Below, piece by piece: positions 16,934 through 25,084 of a DNA stretch of 64,000 bases. The DNA comes from an uncultured Dongia sp. (GTDB taxonomy: Bacteria; Pseudomonadota; Alphaproteobacteria; Dongiales; Dongiaceae), in contig NZ_CAKZGO010000013.1 in NCBI RefSeq assembly GCF_936916975.1, forward strand, positions 1 to 64,000, read 5' to 3'. A program made the position numbers and the translations under genes. Numbering within the stretch: position 1 is the stretch's first letter; every line of letters starts with the position of its first letter. A model generated the notes under the pieces. The model made no database searches and was not told the DNA's origin. It saw only the letters and a program-made list of their open reading frames with translations.

Positions 16934-18919
16934 TCAGAGTGTCAGTGCCAGGCGGCGGCCTTCAAAGATCGCCGCCGCGGCATGGCGCGGTGCCAGGCAA
17001 TCACCGATGGCATGATGGCCAAGGCCCGCATCCTGTAGTTCCGTCTGAAGAGCGCTGTCCGACGTGTTCGTCGTTGCCAGTACCAATGAGTCGAAGGGCA
17101 GTCGCTGCTCGAGCCCGGTCGACAGGTCTCGGATGGTCGCCGCATCCCCATGCCATGCCAGGATCACCGAATCCGTGATGAAGGTGACGCCAAGCTTCTT
17201 CAGGCGCGAGCGCATCGGGAAATCGGCCGCTGTGCGCGCCAGATCCCGTCCGACATAGGCATCGCCGGTGAGCAGGGTGACGGCGTGATTCTTCTCCGCC
17301 AAATGCCAAGCCGTGCCTGGACCGCGCCAATTGCCGGCATCGTCGAGCAGCAAGACGCGTTTGCCCAGCCGCGCGTCGCGCCGCAGGACATCTTCGACCG
17401 ACCAGACATTGGCATCGTCGACGCCCGGCAACATATCGCGATGGGCAAGGCTGCGTTGCCAGCCGCTCATGCTCGGTTGCGACCCGGTTGCCAGTACCAC
17501 TTCATCGGCGCCGATTGCGGCAATATCAGCTTGTTCGAGATAGGCGTTGGTGCGGATCTCGACCTGCAGCTTGGTCAATTGACCTTCATACCAGCCGATG
17601 AGGTCGGTGATCTGGCCGCGGCGCGGTTGCAGGCCGGCGAGGCGGAACTGACCGCCCAATTTGTCGGTCGCTTCCGCGAGGATGACGTGATGGCCGCGTT
17701 CGGCCGCAACCCGCGCTGCCTCCAGGCCACCCGGGCCGCCGCCGACGACCAGCACGGTCTTGGGGCTCGGTGCAGGTGTAAAGGTGTCGCCGCCCCATTC
17801 GAATTCGCGGCCGGCGGACGGATTGATGAGGCACGAGATCCAATAGTCGCGCGAGCGCCGGCCCCAGCACATCTGGTTGCAGGAAATGCAGCCGCGCACG
17901 TCTTCCGGCCGGCCGTCCTTGGCCTTGTTGGCGAGATGCGGGTCGGCGATCTGGCCGCGCACGATGCTGACCGTATCGGCTTGTCCCGATGCGATGACGT
18001 AATCGGCATTCTCCGGCGTGCGGATATGGCTTTCCGCCTGGACGCGCACGGTTTTCAGCGCTGCCTTCATCGCCTCGGCAAAGGGGGCGCCCATCTTGTC
18101 TTCATAGACAAAGGGCGGAATGATCTTGGTGAAGTCGAAATAGCTGCCGGTGCCCAGCGTGATGTAGTCGTATAGCCCGCGCGCCTCATGCCATTGGGCG
18201 ATCTCGATCTGCTGCTCGATGCTGAGTGCCGCCGGGCTGCCGGGGTCGAGGCTGATTGCCATGCCGATGATGAAATCCTCGCCCACCTTGCGGCGGAGTG
18301 CCGTCAGAAGATCCGCTGAGAATTTCATGCGCTTCTCGAACGTGCCGCCATAGGCGTCGTCGCGGCGGTTGGCCTGTACCGACCAGAATTGCTCGATGAT
18401 GGCGTTGTAGGCCGCCATCAATTCGATGCCGTCATAGCCCGACGCCTTGGCGCGACCGGCGGCACTGGCGAAATCGGCAATCGTCTGTTCGATCTCCGCC
18501 ACCGTCATGCGGTGGCTGCCATCGGTATCATGCATCGATGGCGCGCCGGAGGGCGACTGGTTGGCTTCGAAGGAATTGTCCCAATCGCCATGGGCACCGA
18601 CATGATAAAGCTGCTGGATCATCACCGTGCCGTGCTCGTGGCAGGCTTCGGTGATGCGGCGGAAATGCGGAATCACGCCATCATCGCCGGCGCGGAAATT
18701 GCCGCGGGTCAGAACGGCGGCCTTGTTCACCGGCACGGGTTCCACGACAATCATGGCAGCACCGCCCCGCGCCCGTTCACGGTAATAGCCGAGATGCCGG
18801 TCGCTGGGCCAGCCATCGACGCTCATATTGGCGGTGTGTGCGCCAAAGACGATGCGGTTCTTCAGCGTCTTGTGACGCAGGGTGAGCGGCTGGAAGAGAT
18901 GCGGGAAGGACTGCGACAT
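16934..18919 (-). CDS. NADH:flavin oxidoreductase / Fe-S demethylase-like protein (StcD / dienoyl-CoA reductase family)
   Basis: This 661-residue enzyme has the three-part layout of trimethylamine dehydrogenase, 2,4-dienoyl-CoA reductase and N-methylproline demethylase. It has an FMN-binding TIM barrel (about 5-340), a 4Fe-4S cluster with Cys344, Cys347, Cys351 and Cys363 in the correct C-x2-C-x3-C-x11-C spacing, and a FAD/NAD(P) domain beginning with VLVVGGGPGGLEAA (about 389-402). The barrel segment normally reading like HGAHGYL is LMAAYNAII here (167-175), so the active-site Tyr/His pattern differs from dienoyl-CoA reductase. Its operon partner is an ornithine-cyclodeaminase-type enzyme, and putA lies nearby. 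Oxidative N-demethylation of a cyclic amino acid is therefore a plausible role, by inference only. Confidence 0.85.
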   Translation of the reverse strand: MSQSFPHLFQPLTLRHKTLKNRIVFGAHTANMSVDGWPSDRHLGYYRERARGGAAMIVVEPVPVNKAAVLTRGNFRAGDDGVIPHFRRITEACHEHGTVMIQQLYHVGAHGDWDNSFEANQSPSGAPSMHDTDGSHRMTVAEIEQTIADFASAAGRAKASGYDGIELMAAYNAIIEQFWSVQANRRDDAYGGTFEKRMKFSADLLTALRRKVGEDFIIGMAISLDPGSPAALSIEQQIEIAQWHEARGLYDYITLGTGSYFDFTKIIPPFVYEDKMGAPFAEAMKAALKTVRVQAESHIRTPENADYVIASGQADTVSIVRGQIADPHLANKAKDGRPEDVRGCISCNQMCWGRRSRDYWISCLINPSAGREFEWGGDTFTPAPSPKTVLVVGGGPGGLEAARVAAERGHHVILAEATDKLGGQFRLAGLQPRRGQITDLIGWYEGQLTKLQVEIRTNAYLEQADIAAIGADEVVLATGSQPSMSGWQRSLAHRDMLPGVDDANVWSVEDVLRRDARLGKRVLLLDDAGNWRGPGTAWHLAEKNHAVTLLTGDAYVGRDLARTAADFPMRSRLKKLGVTFITDSVILAWHGDAATIRDLSTGLEQRLPFDSLVLATTNTSDSALQTELQDAGLGHHAIGDCLAPRHAAAAIFEGRRLALTL

Positions 18920-18985
18920 CTGCGGGCTCTGGCTCTGATCTGGCTGGCACCAGATTGGGAGGCCCGCGCGCGGGGTGTCAAGAAC

Positions 18986-19492
18986 CTATCGAACAGTCGC
19001 TGCGGTCGCTTGCATGCCGAGCAGCCATTGAATGCCGGCAAGATGCTGCTGGTCGTGGCTGCACAGAAAATGGATGACGCTCTGCACGGTCACCGGGCCA
19101 TAGCCCTCGAAGGTACCGCTGCGTGCAAGATCGCTGGGCGTTATCGCATCCAACAGCTTCATCGTGTGAGACCTGCCCCGATCAAATGCATCAAGGGCGG
19201 TACCAATGTCGGTCTGGTCGTAGCGCCTGCTTTCCACCAATTCGTATCCATCGATCGAGGGCAGGAACGGATCGTCTTCGTGGAGCAGGCTCTCGAAGCG
19301 CTGGATATAGCCGTCGATCTCGATATCGCGCACATGGCAGATCTGCTGGCGGATGGTCAGCATTTCGCTGGGGATGCCCTCCCAGCTCACCGGCCGCCAA
19401 TCAAATGCCTCGGCCGGTGTGTCATCAAGGAAGGCTCGCAGAGTCGACGGAAAGTCCCGTAGCGACTGCAAGGTGTTGGCGAGGTGTCCCAT
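18986..19492 (-). CDS. DinB-family protein
   Basis: This 168-residue protein has the DinB/YfiT four-helix-bundle pattern. Conserved metal-binding-type histidines occur in ICHVRDIEIDGYIQRFESLL (about 49-68) and in a C-terminal HFLCSHDQQHLAGIQWLL (about 140-158). These proteins bind a divalent metal, and several act as thiol-dependent transferases, although most have no known activity. The gene lies between a Cys-cluster protein gene (8-bp gap upstream) and the oxidoreductase operon (66-bp gap downstream), all on the minus strand, so they may be co-transcribed. No specific reaction can be assigned. Confidence 0.8.
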   Translation of the reverse strand: MGHLANTLQSLRDFPSTLRAFLDDTPAEAFDWRPVSWEGIPSEMLTIRQQICHVRDIEIDGYIQRFESLLHEDDPFLPSIDGYELVESRRYDQTDIGTALDAFDRGRSHTMKLLDAITPSDLARSGTFEGYGPVTVQSVIHFLCSHDQQHLAGIQWLLGMQATAATVR

Positions 19493-19500
19493 CGCAGAGG

Positions 19501-20238
19501 TCAGTCAATGAAGGGTGATTGTGCCGGCATCTCGCCGCCCGCTTCCTTGACCGCACGGGCATAGGCGCGGGGGCTCTTATAGGGGCCGGTCTTGACCATG
19601 TCCCGGGCGCTGGCGATGCGCACTTCAGCCGTGCGCGGCATGACCTTGAGGAAGCCACCCTCTTTGCCGATGAGCAGGATCGGCTTGTTGTAGCGGGTGG
19701 AAATGCGCCGATGGCTGGCGGAGTGGCGCTTCATGGCGTCCTTCTCCTCAGAATCGCGCTGGAAGACATATTCATAGGCGTCGATGAATTCCTTGACGAA
19801 CTCCCGCTCGACCACCTGCATATTGGAAATCAGCCAGCAACGGTCCGCGAAGATCCAATAGGTGCCAAGCCCCAGCAACTCGCCCTTCTTGTCGAAATAG
19901 GGATAGAAGGGAAAGGCGCGGCAGGCCAGGGTCCGGTTGTCACGCTCACAGAAACGCGCCCCTTTGCATTCGACGGCCATGCAACCCTTGTGCAGTTCGG
20001 CGACGATCTTGCGGGCGTTGGCGTCGGTCGGCTTATACTTGTGCCACAGATCGCTCCGGGTCTTGAGCAACTCGAACTCAGGCTTGTCGACCACGGGAAT
20101 GGCATGCTTGGTGTCGCAGCAGACCGGCTGGCCTTCGTTCAACGGAGAGCAAAAGCGGCCACAGTCGAAGCGCGAAACATTCGCCTGAAAACGGTCATAG
20201 ACCGCCTTGAAATTCTCCGGATGCATATCCTGGGTCAT
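19501..20238 (-). CDS. Cysteine-cluster protein, YkgJ-like (putative metal-binding)
   Basis: This 245-residue soluble protein has at least eight cysteines in its first 140 residues: FDCGRFC, VCCDTKH, KGCMAVECKGARFCERDN and LACRAFPFYPYF. The CRxFPF motif after a cysteine series is typical of YkgJ/UPF0153-type proteins thought to bind zinc or an Fe-S cluster. The carboxy half is basic (SASHRRISTRYNKPILLIGKEGGF). It is directly upstream of the DinB-family gene and divergent from a DUF4170 gene. The family has no firmly established role. Confidence 0.7.
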   Translation of the reverse strand: MTQDMHPENFKAVYDRFQANVSRFDCGRFCSPLNEGQPVCCDTKHAIPVVDKPEFELLKTRSDLWHKYKPTDANARKIVAELHKGCMAVECKGARFCERDNRTLACRAFPFYPYFDKKGELLGLGTYWIFADRCWLISNMQVVEREFVKEFIDAYEYVFQRDSEEKDAMKRHSASHRRISTRYNKPILLIGKEGGFLKVMPRTAEVRIASARDMVKTGPYKSPRAYARAVKEAGGEMPAQSPFID

Positions 20239-20411
20239 AACATCTTTACCTTGGCTTTTTATAATCGGAGCCGGAATGCGAGTGGACGCACACGCAGTTA
20301 TGCGATTTATGCTTTGCTGCCGACTCGAAATCCAGTTAAGAATGAGCAGGTTAGCATGGTTTTTTGGCGCGAGTCTGTATTCCGCCGAGAGCGAAGGAAC
20401 CGAAAAAAATC

Positions 20412-20822
20412 ATGGCCCGTTTCTGGGTAATTGGCGGCGCCTATGCCGACACGAACTTCGATCGAATTCAAGAGGGCGGCAAGGAAGAGCGGATCGGCCC
20501 CTTTCCCACCTATGACGATGCCAAGGCCGCCTGGCAAAAGCGTGCCTGGGAGACGGTCGATCAGGCCCATGCCCGCTTCCGGATAGAAGAAGAGGGCGGC
20601 GAAATCTGCTTCTGGGTGGTTGGCGGCCCTTATTGCGACACCACTTTCACGGAACCGGCGCCGGGCGGCGGCGAACAGTGGTTCGGCCCGTTTGACAGCT
20701 ATGACGATGCCAAGACCGCCTGGTCGCGCCATGCCTGGTCGACCGTTGACGACGCGATGTGCCGCTATCGGATCGAGAAGCTGGCCAAGGGCGAGCACCC
20801 CAAATCCCGGAAAGCGCGCTGA
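20412..20822 (+). CDS. DUF4170 protein with two tandem domains
   Basis: This 136-residue protein contains two copies of the small DUF4170 fold, which is typical of alphaproteobacteria. Copy 1 (about 1-62) reads RFWVIGGAYADTNFD...GPFPTYDDAKAAW. Copy 2 (about 67-128) reads CFWVVGGPYCDTTF...GPFDSYDDAKTAWSRHAW. Each copy ends in an Arg-Ile-Glu stretch. Single-domain members are common, so the duplication is notable. ATG 20412 is preferred over an upstream in-frame start at 20364, because copy 1 begins right there. It is followed after 7 bp by the SemiSWEET gene. Function is unknown. Confidence 0.82.
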   Translation: MARFWVIGGAYADTNFDRIQEGGKEERIGPFPTYDDAKAAWQKRAWETVDQAHARFRIEEEGGEICFWVVGGPYCDTTFTEPAPGGGEQWFGPFDSYDDAKTAWSRHAWSTVDDAMCRYRIEKLAKGEHPKSRKAR

Positions 20823-20829
20823 CCCGACC

Positions 20830-21114
20830 ATGGCCAATCCCGGTGATTTCTGGGTCGAGGTGATCGGCGTAGGCGCCGCTTGCCTGACCACACTCAGCTT
20901 CCTGCCGCAGGCCCTACGCATCTGGCGCAACGGGTCGGCGCGCGACGTCTCGCTTACCATGTATCTGATGATGTTTGCCGGCCAGACGCTGTGGCTCACC
21001 TATGGAGTCGTCATCGGCTCGGCCTCGCTCATCCTTGCCAATGTCAGCGCCCTGCTGCTGGTGGGGTCGGTGCTGCTCCTCAAGCTGCGCGACCGGGCGG
21101 CTGCGGTTAAGTAG
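20830..21114 (+). CDS. SemiSWEET-type PQ-loop transporter
   Basis: This 94-residue membrane protein has three predicted helices and one PQ-loop (LTTLSFLPQALRIWRNGSARDVS, about 20-42), the pattern of bacterial SemiSWEET sugar transporters, which function as dimers. Conserved features include the Phe-Leu-Pro-Gln motif and the helix-2 pattern MYLMMFAGQTLWLTYGVVIGS. Length is typical. It starts 7 bp after the DUF4170 gene, suggesting one transcript. Its 3' end overlaps the convergent methyltransferase gene by 8 bp. Sugar specificity cannot be inferred. Confidence 0.9.
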   Translation: MANPGDFWVEVIGVGAACLTTLSFLPQALRIWRNGSARDVSLTMYLMMFAGQTLWLTYGVVIGSASLILANVSALLLVGSVLLLKLRDRAAAVK

Positions 21115-21658
21115 CGGCCACGTCGGTCAGGCGGGCAGCCAACCGCTGCACCATGGCTGGCTTGGGCCGACCAACCTCGCCGCTGAAATACCCAAGGACA
21201 GTGAGGTCTTGCTCTTGTGCAAAGGCCAGCAGCTCGCCCGGCGCCAGCAGGAAAGCGGGGTTGCTCGGCTTGCCGAACCGCTCATTGCCAGCAGCGAAGG
21301 TCTCGTAAATGAGTATGCCGCCCGGCGCCAAGGCACGAGCGAGATGTGGCAGGAGCGGGCGGTGCAGGTAGTTCGTCACCACGATGCCGGCGAAACGTCG
21401 CTCGCCCAAGGGCCAGGCCGAGCCATCCTCCAAATCGGCGATGATGATTTCCACGCGCGGATCCGCCATCGCGGCCAACGCCGTCCCGTCCCGGTCGACC
21501 GCCACAACAGAATGACCTTTCGTCCGCAGGAAATGGGTATGTCGTCCGCTGCCGGCAGCAAGATCGAGCACCAACCCGGCCGGATCGATCAGGGCGCTGC
21601 ACTGAACGACCCAGGGCGATGGTGGCGTGGTCGGGGAAAGGGGCGGCACATCACACAC
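21107..21658 (-). CDS. Class I SAM-dependent methyltransferase (TehB-like)
   Basis: This 183-residue protein has the class I methyltransferase signature. Motif I is LVLDLAAGSGRHTHFL (about 29-44). An acidic residue follows at the end of beta-2 (VAVDRDG), and the motif III area includes LARALAPGGILIYETFAAG. The N-terminal region before motif I is short. Proteins like this are often named TehB or tellurite-resistance methyltransferases, but most have unknown small-molecule targets. It is single, convergent with the SemiSWEET gene (8-bp overlap) and divergent from the DUF1178 gene. Confidence 0.82.
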   Translation of the reverse strand: MCDVPPLSPTTPPSPWVVQCSALIDPAGLVLDLAAGSGRHTHFLRTKGHSVVAVDRDGTALAAMADPRVEIIIADLEDGSAWPLGERRFAGIVVTNYLHRPLLPHLARALAPGGILIYETFAAGNERFGKPSNPAFLLAPGELLAFAQEQDLTVLGYFSGEVGRPKPAMVQRLAARLTDVAAT

Positions 21659-21805
21659 TATTGTTGGGGACGGACAGGGATAGCGGGACGCAGGGTAGCA
21701 TTTTTGCCGACCGTCTCTATATTCTTAAGGATTATCGGCAAGAATAGGCCGATCGAGATTGGCGCGGCTGTTGCATGGGATGACCGCGCATAAGAGGCAG
21801 TGACG

Positions 21806-22228
21806 ATGATCGTGTTTCAGCTCAATTGTGGCAAAGGCCACAGCTTCGATATCTGGTTCAAGGACGGCAACACCGCCGACCGCCAGTTGGCGCGTGGCAT
21901 GGTGGAATGTCCGGATTGCGGAGACCGCAAGGTCGGCAAGGCTTTGATGGCACCGCGTATTGGTGCCAAGGGCGACAAGGTCCCGGCCCAGAACATGGCT
22001 GTCCTCGCCAGCAACATGCGGGCTCAACTGGCCGAAGTACGCCGCCAGGTTGAAGAGAATTGCGACTATGTCGGCGACAAGTTTGCCGAGGAAGCCCGCA
22101 AGATTCATTACGGCGAAGCCGATGCCCGCGGCATTTTCGGCGAAGCGAACGAAGATCAGCACCGCGAACTCGCCGAAGAAGGTATCGAGGTCGCGCGCAT
22201 TCCCTGGCTACCCCGGGACGATGCTTAG
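21806..22228 (+). CDS. DUF1178 family protein
   Basis: This 140-residue alphaproteobacterial protein of unknown function has N-terminal zinc-ribbon-like cysteine pairs: Cys9 in LNCGKGH, and Cys36 and Cys39 in VECPDCGDRKV. The family signature GDKFAEEARKIHYGEADARGIFGEA (about 86-110) follows, with a terminal LPRDDA. ATG 21806 fits the family start (MIVFQLNC...HSFDIWF). A GTG six bases upstream is possible but less likely. Its last four bases overlap the convergent UPF0260 gene. The role is not known. Confidence 0.9.
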   Translation: MIVFQLNCGKGHSFDIWFKDGNTADRQLARGMVECPDCGDRKVGKALMAPRIGAKGDKVPAQNMAVLASNMRAQLAEVRRQVEENCDYVGDKFAEEARKIHYGEADARGIFGEANEDQHRELAEEGIEVARIPWLPRDDA

Positions 22229-22674
22229 CTGATCCAGTCGACGATGTGATCTTCCGGTTCGCCGGCGCGGGTTTCTGAGATCGCGCGCTTGCGGATGGAA
22301 ATGCCCGCCTGGTGGACGGTCTTCGGATCGCCCGACACCAGCGGATGCCACCAGGGCAGATCCTGCTTCTGATGCACCAGCTTGTAGGCGCAGGTTTCCG
22401 GCAGCCAATCGATGCGGCCGAGATTGCGCGGGCTCAGCTGCACGCAGTCGGGCACGATGTCCTGGCGATTGGCGTAGTCCTTGCAGTGACAGTTTCGCAG
22501 ATCGAGCTGCTTGCAGGCGACGTTGGTGAACAGTACCTGGTTGGTGTCGGCATCGCGCAGCTTGACGAGGCAGCATTTGCCGCAGCCATCGCACAGGCTC
22601 TCCCATTCCGACGGCGTCATCTTGGAAAGGGGCGTCGTCTTCCAGAAGGGCTCTTTGGGAGAGGCCTTTTTCAC
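22225..22674 (-). CDS. UPF0260 / YcgN-family cysteine-cluster protein
   Basis: This 149-residue protein matches the UPF0260 (YcgN) family: LCDGCGKCCLVKLRD (about 29-43), then NVACKQLDLRNCHCKDYANR, then VPDCVQLSP, and LPETCAYKL. The eight cysteines probably bind a metal or an Fe-S cluster. The start is set at GTG 22674: this gives the usual family length and a four-base GTGA overlap with the stop of the upstream phaZ-like gene. A start further upstream at 22731 would overlap phaZ by about 60 bp. Translational coupling with the PHB depolymerase is seen directly. A functional link is inference. Confidence 0.88.
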   Translation of the reverse strand: MKKASPKEPFWKTTPLSKMTPSEWESLCDGCGKCCLVKLRDADTNQVLFTNVACKQLDLRNCHCKDYANRQDIVPDCVQLSPRNLGRIDWLPETCAYKLVHQKQDLPWWHPLVSGDPKTVHQAGISIRKRAISETRAGEPEDHIVDWIS

Positions 22675-23900
22675 GACACCTTGTTGCGGCGGATGAACTC
22701 GCCGACGGCGGGGCTGATGCGTTCGCGCCACGACCGGCCGCTGAACAGGCCGTAATGGCCGACCTTTTCCTCGGTCACTTCGAGGCGTAGTTTGTCGGGG
22801 ATGCGCGCACAGAGTTCATGGGCGGCGTGGCATTGGCCGGTACCGGTGATGTCATCGCGCCCACCTTCGACCGTCATCAGGCCGACATTGCGAATGGCGC
22901 TGGCGTCCACCAGGTGCCCGCGATGCTTTAACGTGCCTTTCATCAGCGCATGTTCCTGGAACACGATACTGACAGTGTCGAGATAGAACTGCGCGTCGAG
23001 ATCCATGACCGCGAGGTATTCCTCGTAGAAGCGGCGATGCGCCTTGGCGAAATGATCGTCGCCCTTGGCATGGGCCCAGAGAAAATCGACATGGGCCTTC
23101 AAGTGCCGGTCGGGGTTGAGCGACATGAAGCCGGACAATTGCAGCAGGCCCGGATAGACGCGGCGGCCGGCGCCCGGATGGAACGGCGGCACGTTATGAA
23201 CGGCGGCTGCTTCGAAGGCCGCAATGGTATGCGACTGTGCCAGCCGCGTCACCTCGGTGGTGCCGCGCCGTGTATCAACCGGACCACCCATGATGACGAG
23301 GTTGCGCGGCGTCAACGGGTCCTTGGCTTCGGCCATGAGGGCGGTGGCGACGATGGCGGCGGGTGCCGGCTGGCAGATCGCCAGCATGGTGACGCCGGCG
23401 CCGATATGGCTGATGCAGCGCCGCAGGACATCGACATAATCTTCAAAGCCGAAGCGACCGTCGCTCAACGGTACCTCGCGCGCATCCTGCCAATCGGTCA
23501 CGTAGACTTCATGGGTGGCGGCAAGGCTTTCGATGGTGTCACGGACCAGTGTGGCGAAGTGGCCGGAGAGCGGCGCCACTAACAGGATCTTCGGATCCTT
23601 GCGCGGCTTTGCGAGCGCGCGTTCGAAATGGATAAGGCGGCAGAACGGCTCGCCATGGATCAGCTTCTCGGTGATGGCGACCGGCTGGCCGTCGACCTCG
23701 ACGGTCGGAATGCCGAACTCCGGACGACCGTGCCTGCGGGCGGCACGTGCCATGATTTCCATGGCGGCAGCACCTGCGCGATGCAGGGTGGTTTCCGACA
23801 GCGGATTGCCGGGATGAGCCAACATGCTGCGCCACGTATCGGCAGCGATGCGGAATGGCGTCAGGGCGAGGTACTGAGCCTCTATGGCATGATAAAGCAT
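22671..23900 (-). CDS. phaZ: Intracellular polyhydroxyalkanoate depolymerase
   Basis: This 409-residue enzyme mobilises stored poly-3-hydroxybutyrate granules by hydrolysis. It belongs to the cytoplasmic PhaZ1 type, which uses a Cys nucleophile: Cys176 in MLAICQPAPA replaces the lipase-box serine. The family N-terminus MLYHAIEAQYLALTPFRIAA and the C-terminal TVEGGRDDITGTGQCHAAHEL with the catalytic-type Asp are present, followed by the His of KVGHYGLFSGRSW. There is no signal peptide, consistent with an intracellular role. It is translationally coupled to the UPF0260 gene. The organism probably accumulates PHB. Confidence 0.95.
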   Translation of the reverse strand: MLYHAIEAQYLALTPFRIAADTWRSMLAHPGNPLSETTLHRAGAAAMEIMARAARRHGRPEFGIPTVEVDGQPVAITEKLIHGEPFCRLIHFERALAKPRKDPKILLVAPLSGHFATLVRDTIESLAATHEVYVTDWQDAREVPLSDGRFGFEDYVDVLRRCISHIGAGVTMLAICQPAPAAIVATALMAEAKDPLTPRNLVIMGGPVDTRRGTTEVTRLAQSHTIAAFEAAAVHNVPPFHPGAGRRVYPGLLQLSGFMSLNPDRHLKAHVDFLWAHAKGDDHFAKAHRRFYEEYLAVMDLDAQFYLDTVSIVFQEHALMKGTLKHRGHLVDASAIRNVGLMTVEGGRDDITGTGQCHAAHELCARIPDKLRLEVTEEKVGHYGLFSGRSWRERISPAVGEFIRRNKVS

Positions 23901-23955
23901 ATTAATTCTTTACGCTGCACTGCGACATTAGGCAACCCTACCTTCGACCAATAAC

Positions 23956-25077
23956 TTAATTGTTAAGCAGAACCCCCGCTTCGACAGGCCAAGTTAACCA
24001 TATTGGCGCCTCCGCAGCGAAAGTTTCGGCGCCAATCTGCGCTTTTCGGTTCTGTAACGATACCGAGACCGGCGCTGTCCCTTCGCGCCATTCTGCGAGA
24101 ATCAGGCTGCGATCACCCAGATAGGACCCGGCCAAAGCGCGCGCCTTGATGACATTGGCACTGATTGAACCATTGCCTTGCGGCATGGTTGCGGCGGCGT
24201 CGATTTTTTCCGGCCGGATGGCGAGGATCGCCACCTGGCCGGGGGCCGAACTCCCGCTCGCCGCGACGCGCACATGCTGCCCTGGCCCGATCTCGATTGC
24301 GGCCACGCCATTGGCTACGCTGGAGATGCGACCCTCGAAGAAATTCATGTTGCCGATGAAGCCAGCGACCTCGCGACAATTGGGGCGCTCATAGAGCGCT
24401 GTCGCCGTATCGATCTGCAGCACCTGGCCGCGCGCCATCACCGCGATGCGGTCGGACAGCGAGAGTGCCTCTTCCTGGTCGTGCGTCACGAAGATGAAGG
24501 TTATGCCGAGTGACTTCTGCAACTGGCGCAATTCGATCTGCATCTCTTCGCGCAGTTTCTTGTCGAGGGCGCCCAAGGGTTCGTCGAGCAGCAGCACCTT
24601 GGGCTCGCAGACGATGGCGCGGGCGAGCGCCACGCGCTGGCGCTGGCCGCCGGAAATCTGGTTGGTGCGGCGGTTGCCGAGGCCACCCAACCGCACCATC
24701 TCAAGCGCCTGAGCCACTTTCTTGGAGATGGTGGCCTTGTCAAAGCCGCGATTGACCAGGCCGTAGGCGATGTTCTCCGCGATATCGAGATGCGGGAAGA
24801 TAGCGTAGCTCTGGAACACCATGTTGGTTGGGCGCTGGTTGGGTGGCCGAATACCCATCGGTTCGCCGTCGATCAGGATGTCGCCTTCGCTCTGCCGCTC
24901 AAAGCCGCCGATCATGCGTAGGAGCGTGGTCTTGCCGCAGCCCGACGGGCCCAGCAGCGAGAAGAACTCGCCGGGCGCGATATCGAAGGTCGCTGAATCG
25001 ACCGCGGCGAAATTGCCGAAGCGTTTGCTGACCGATTGCAGCGAGATCATGGGCCGAGAATTTGCGGGTTGCGTCAT
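23956..25077 (-). CDS. potA: Polyamine-type ABC transporter ATP-binding protein
   Basis: This ATPase of about 373 residues belongs to the spermidine/putrescine class. It has Walker A GPSGCGKTTLLRMI, Q-loop MVFQSYAIFPH, signature ISGGQRQRVALARA and Walker B VLLLDEPLGALD. A C-terminal TOBE domain (about 270-373) occurs in this class. I set the start at ATG 25077 rather than 25140, because the latter would overlap the end of the potC-like permease and adds a non-homologous extension. It is the last gene of the potD-potB-potC-potA order on the minus strand. Substrate assignment rests on family and gene order. Confidence 0.9.
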   Translation of the reverse strand: MTQPANSRPMISLQSVSKRFGNFAAVDSATFDIAPGEFFSLLGPSGCGKTTLLRMIGGFERQSEGDILIDGEPMGIRPPNQRPTNMVFQSYAIFPHLDIAENIAYGLVNRGFDKATISKKVAQALEMVRLGGLGNRRTNQISGGQRQRVALARAIVCEPKVLLLDEPLGALDKKLREEMQIELRQLQKSLGITFIFVTHDQEEALSLSDRIAVMARGQVLQIDTATALYERPNCREVAGFIGNMNFFEGRISSVANGVAAIEIGPGQHVRVAASGSSAPGQVAILAIRPEKIDAAATMPQGNGSISANVIKARALAGSYLGDRSLILAEWREGTAPVSVSLQNRKAQIGAETFAAEAPIWLTWPVEAGVLLNN

Positions 25078-25084
25078 GCCTGCC

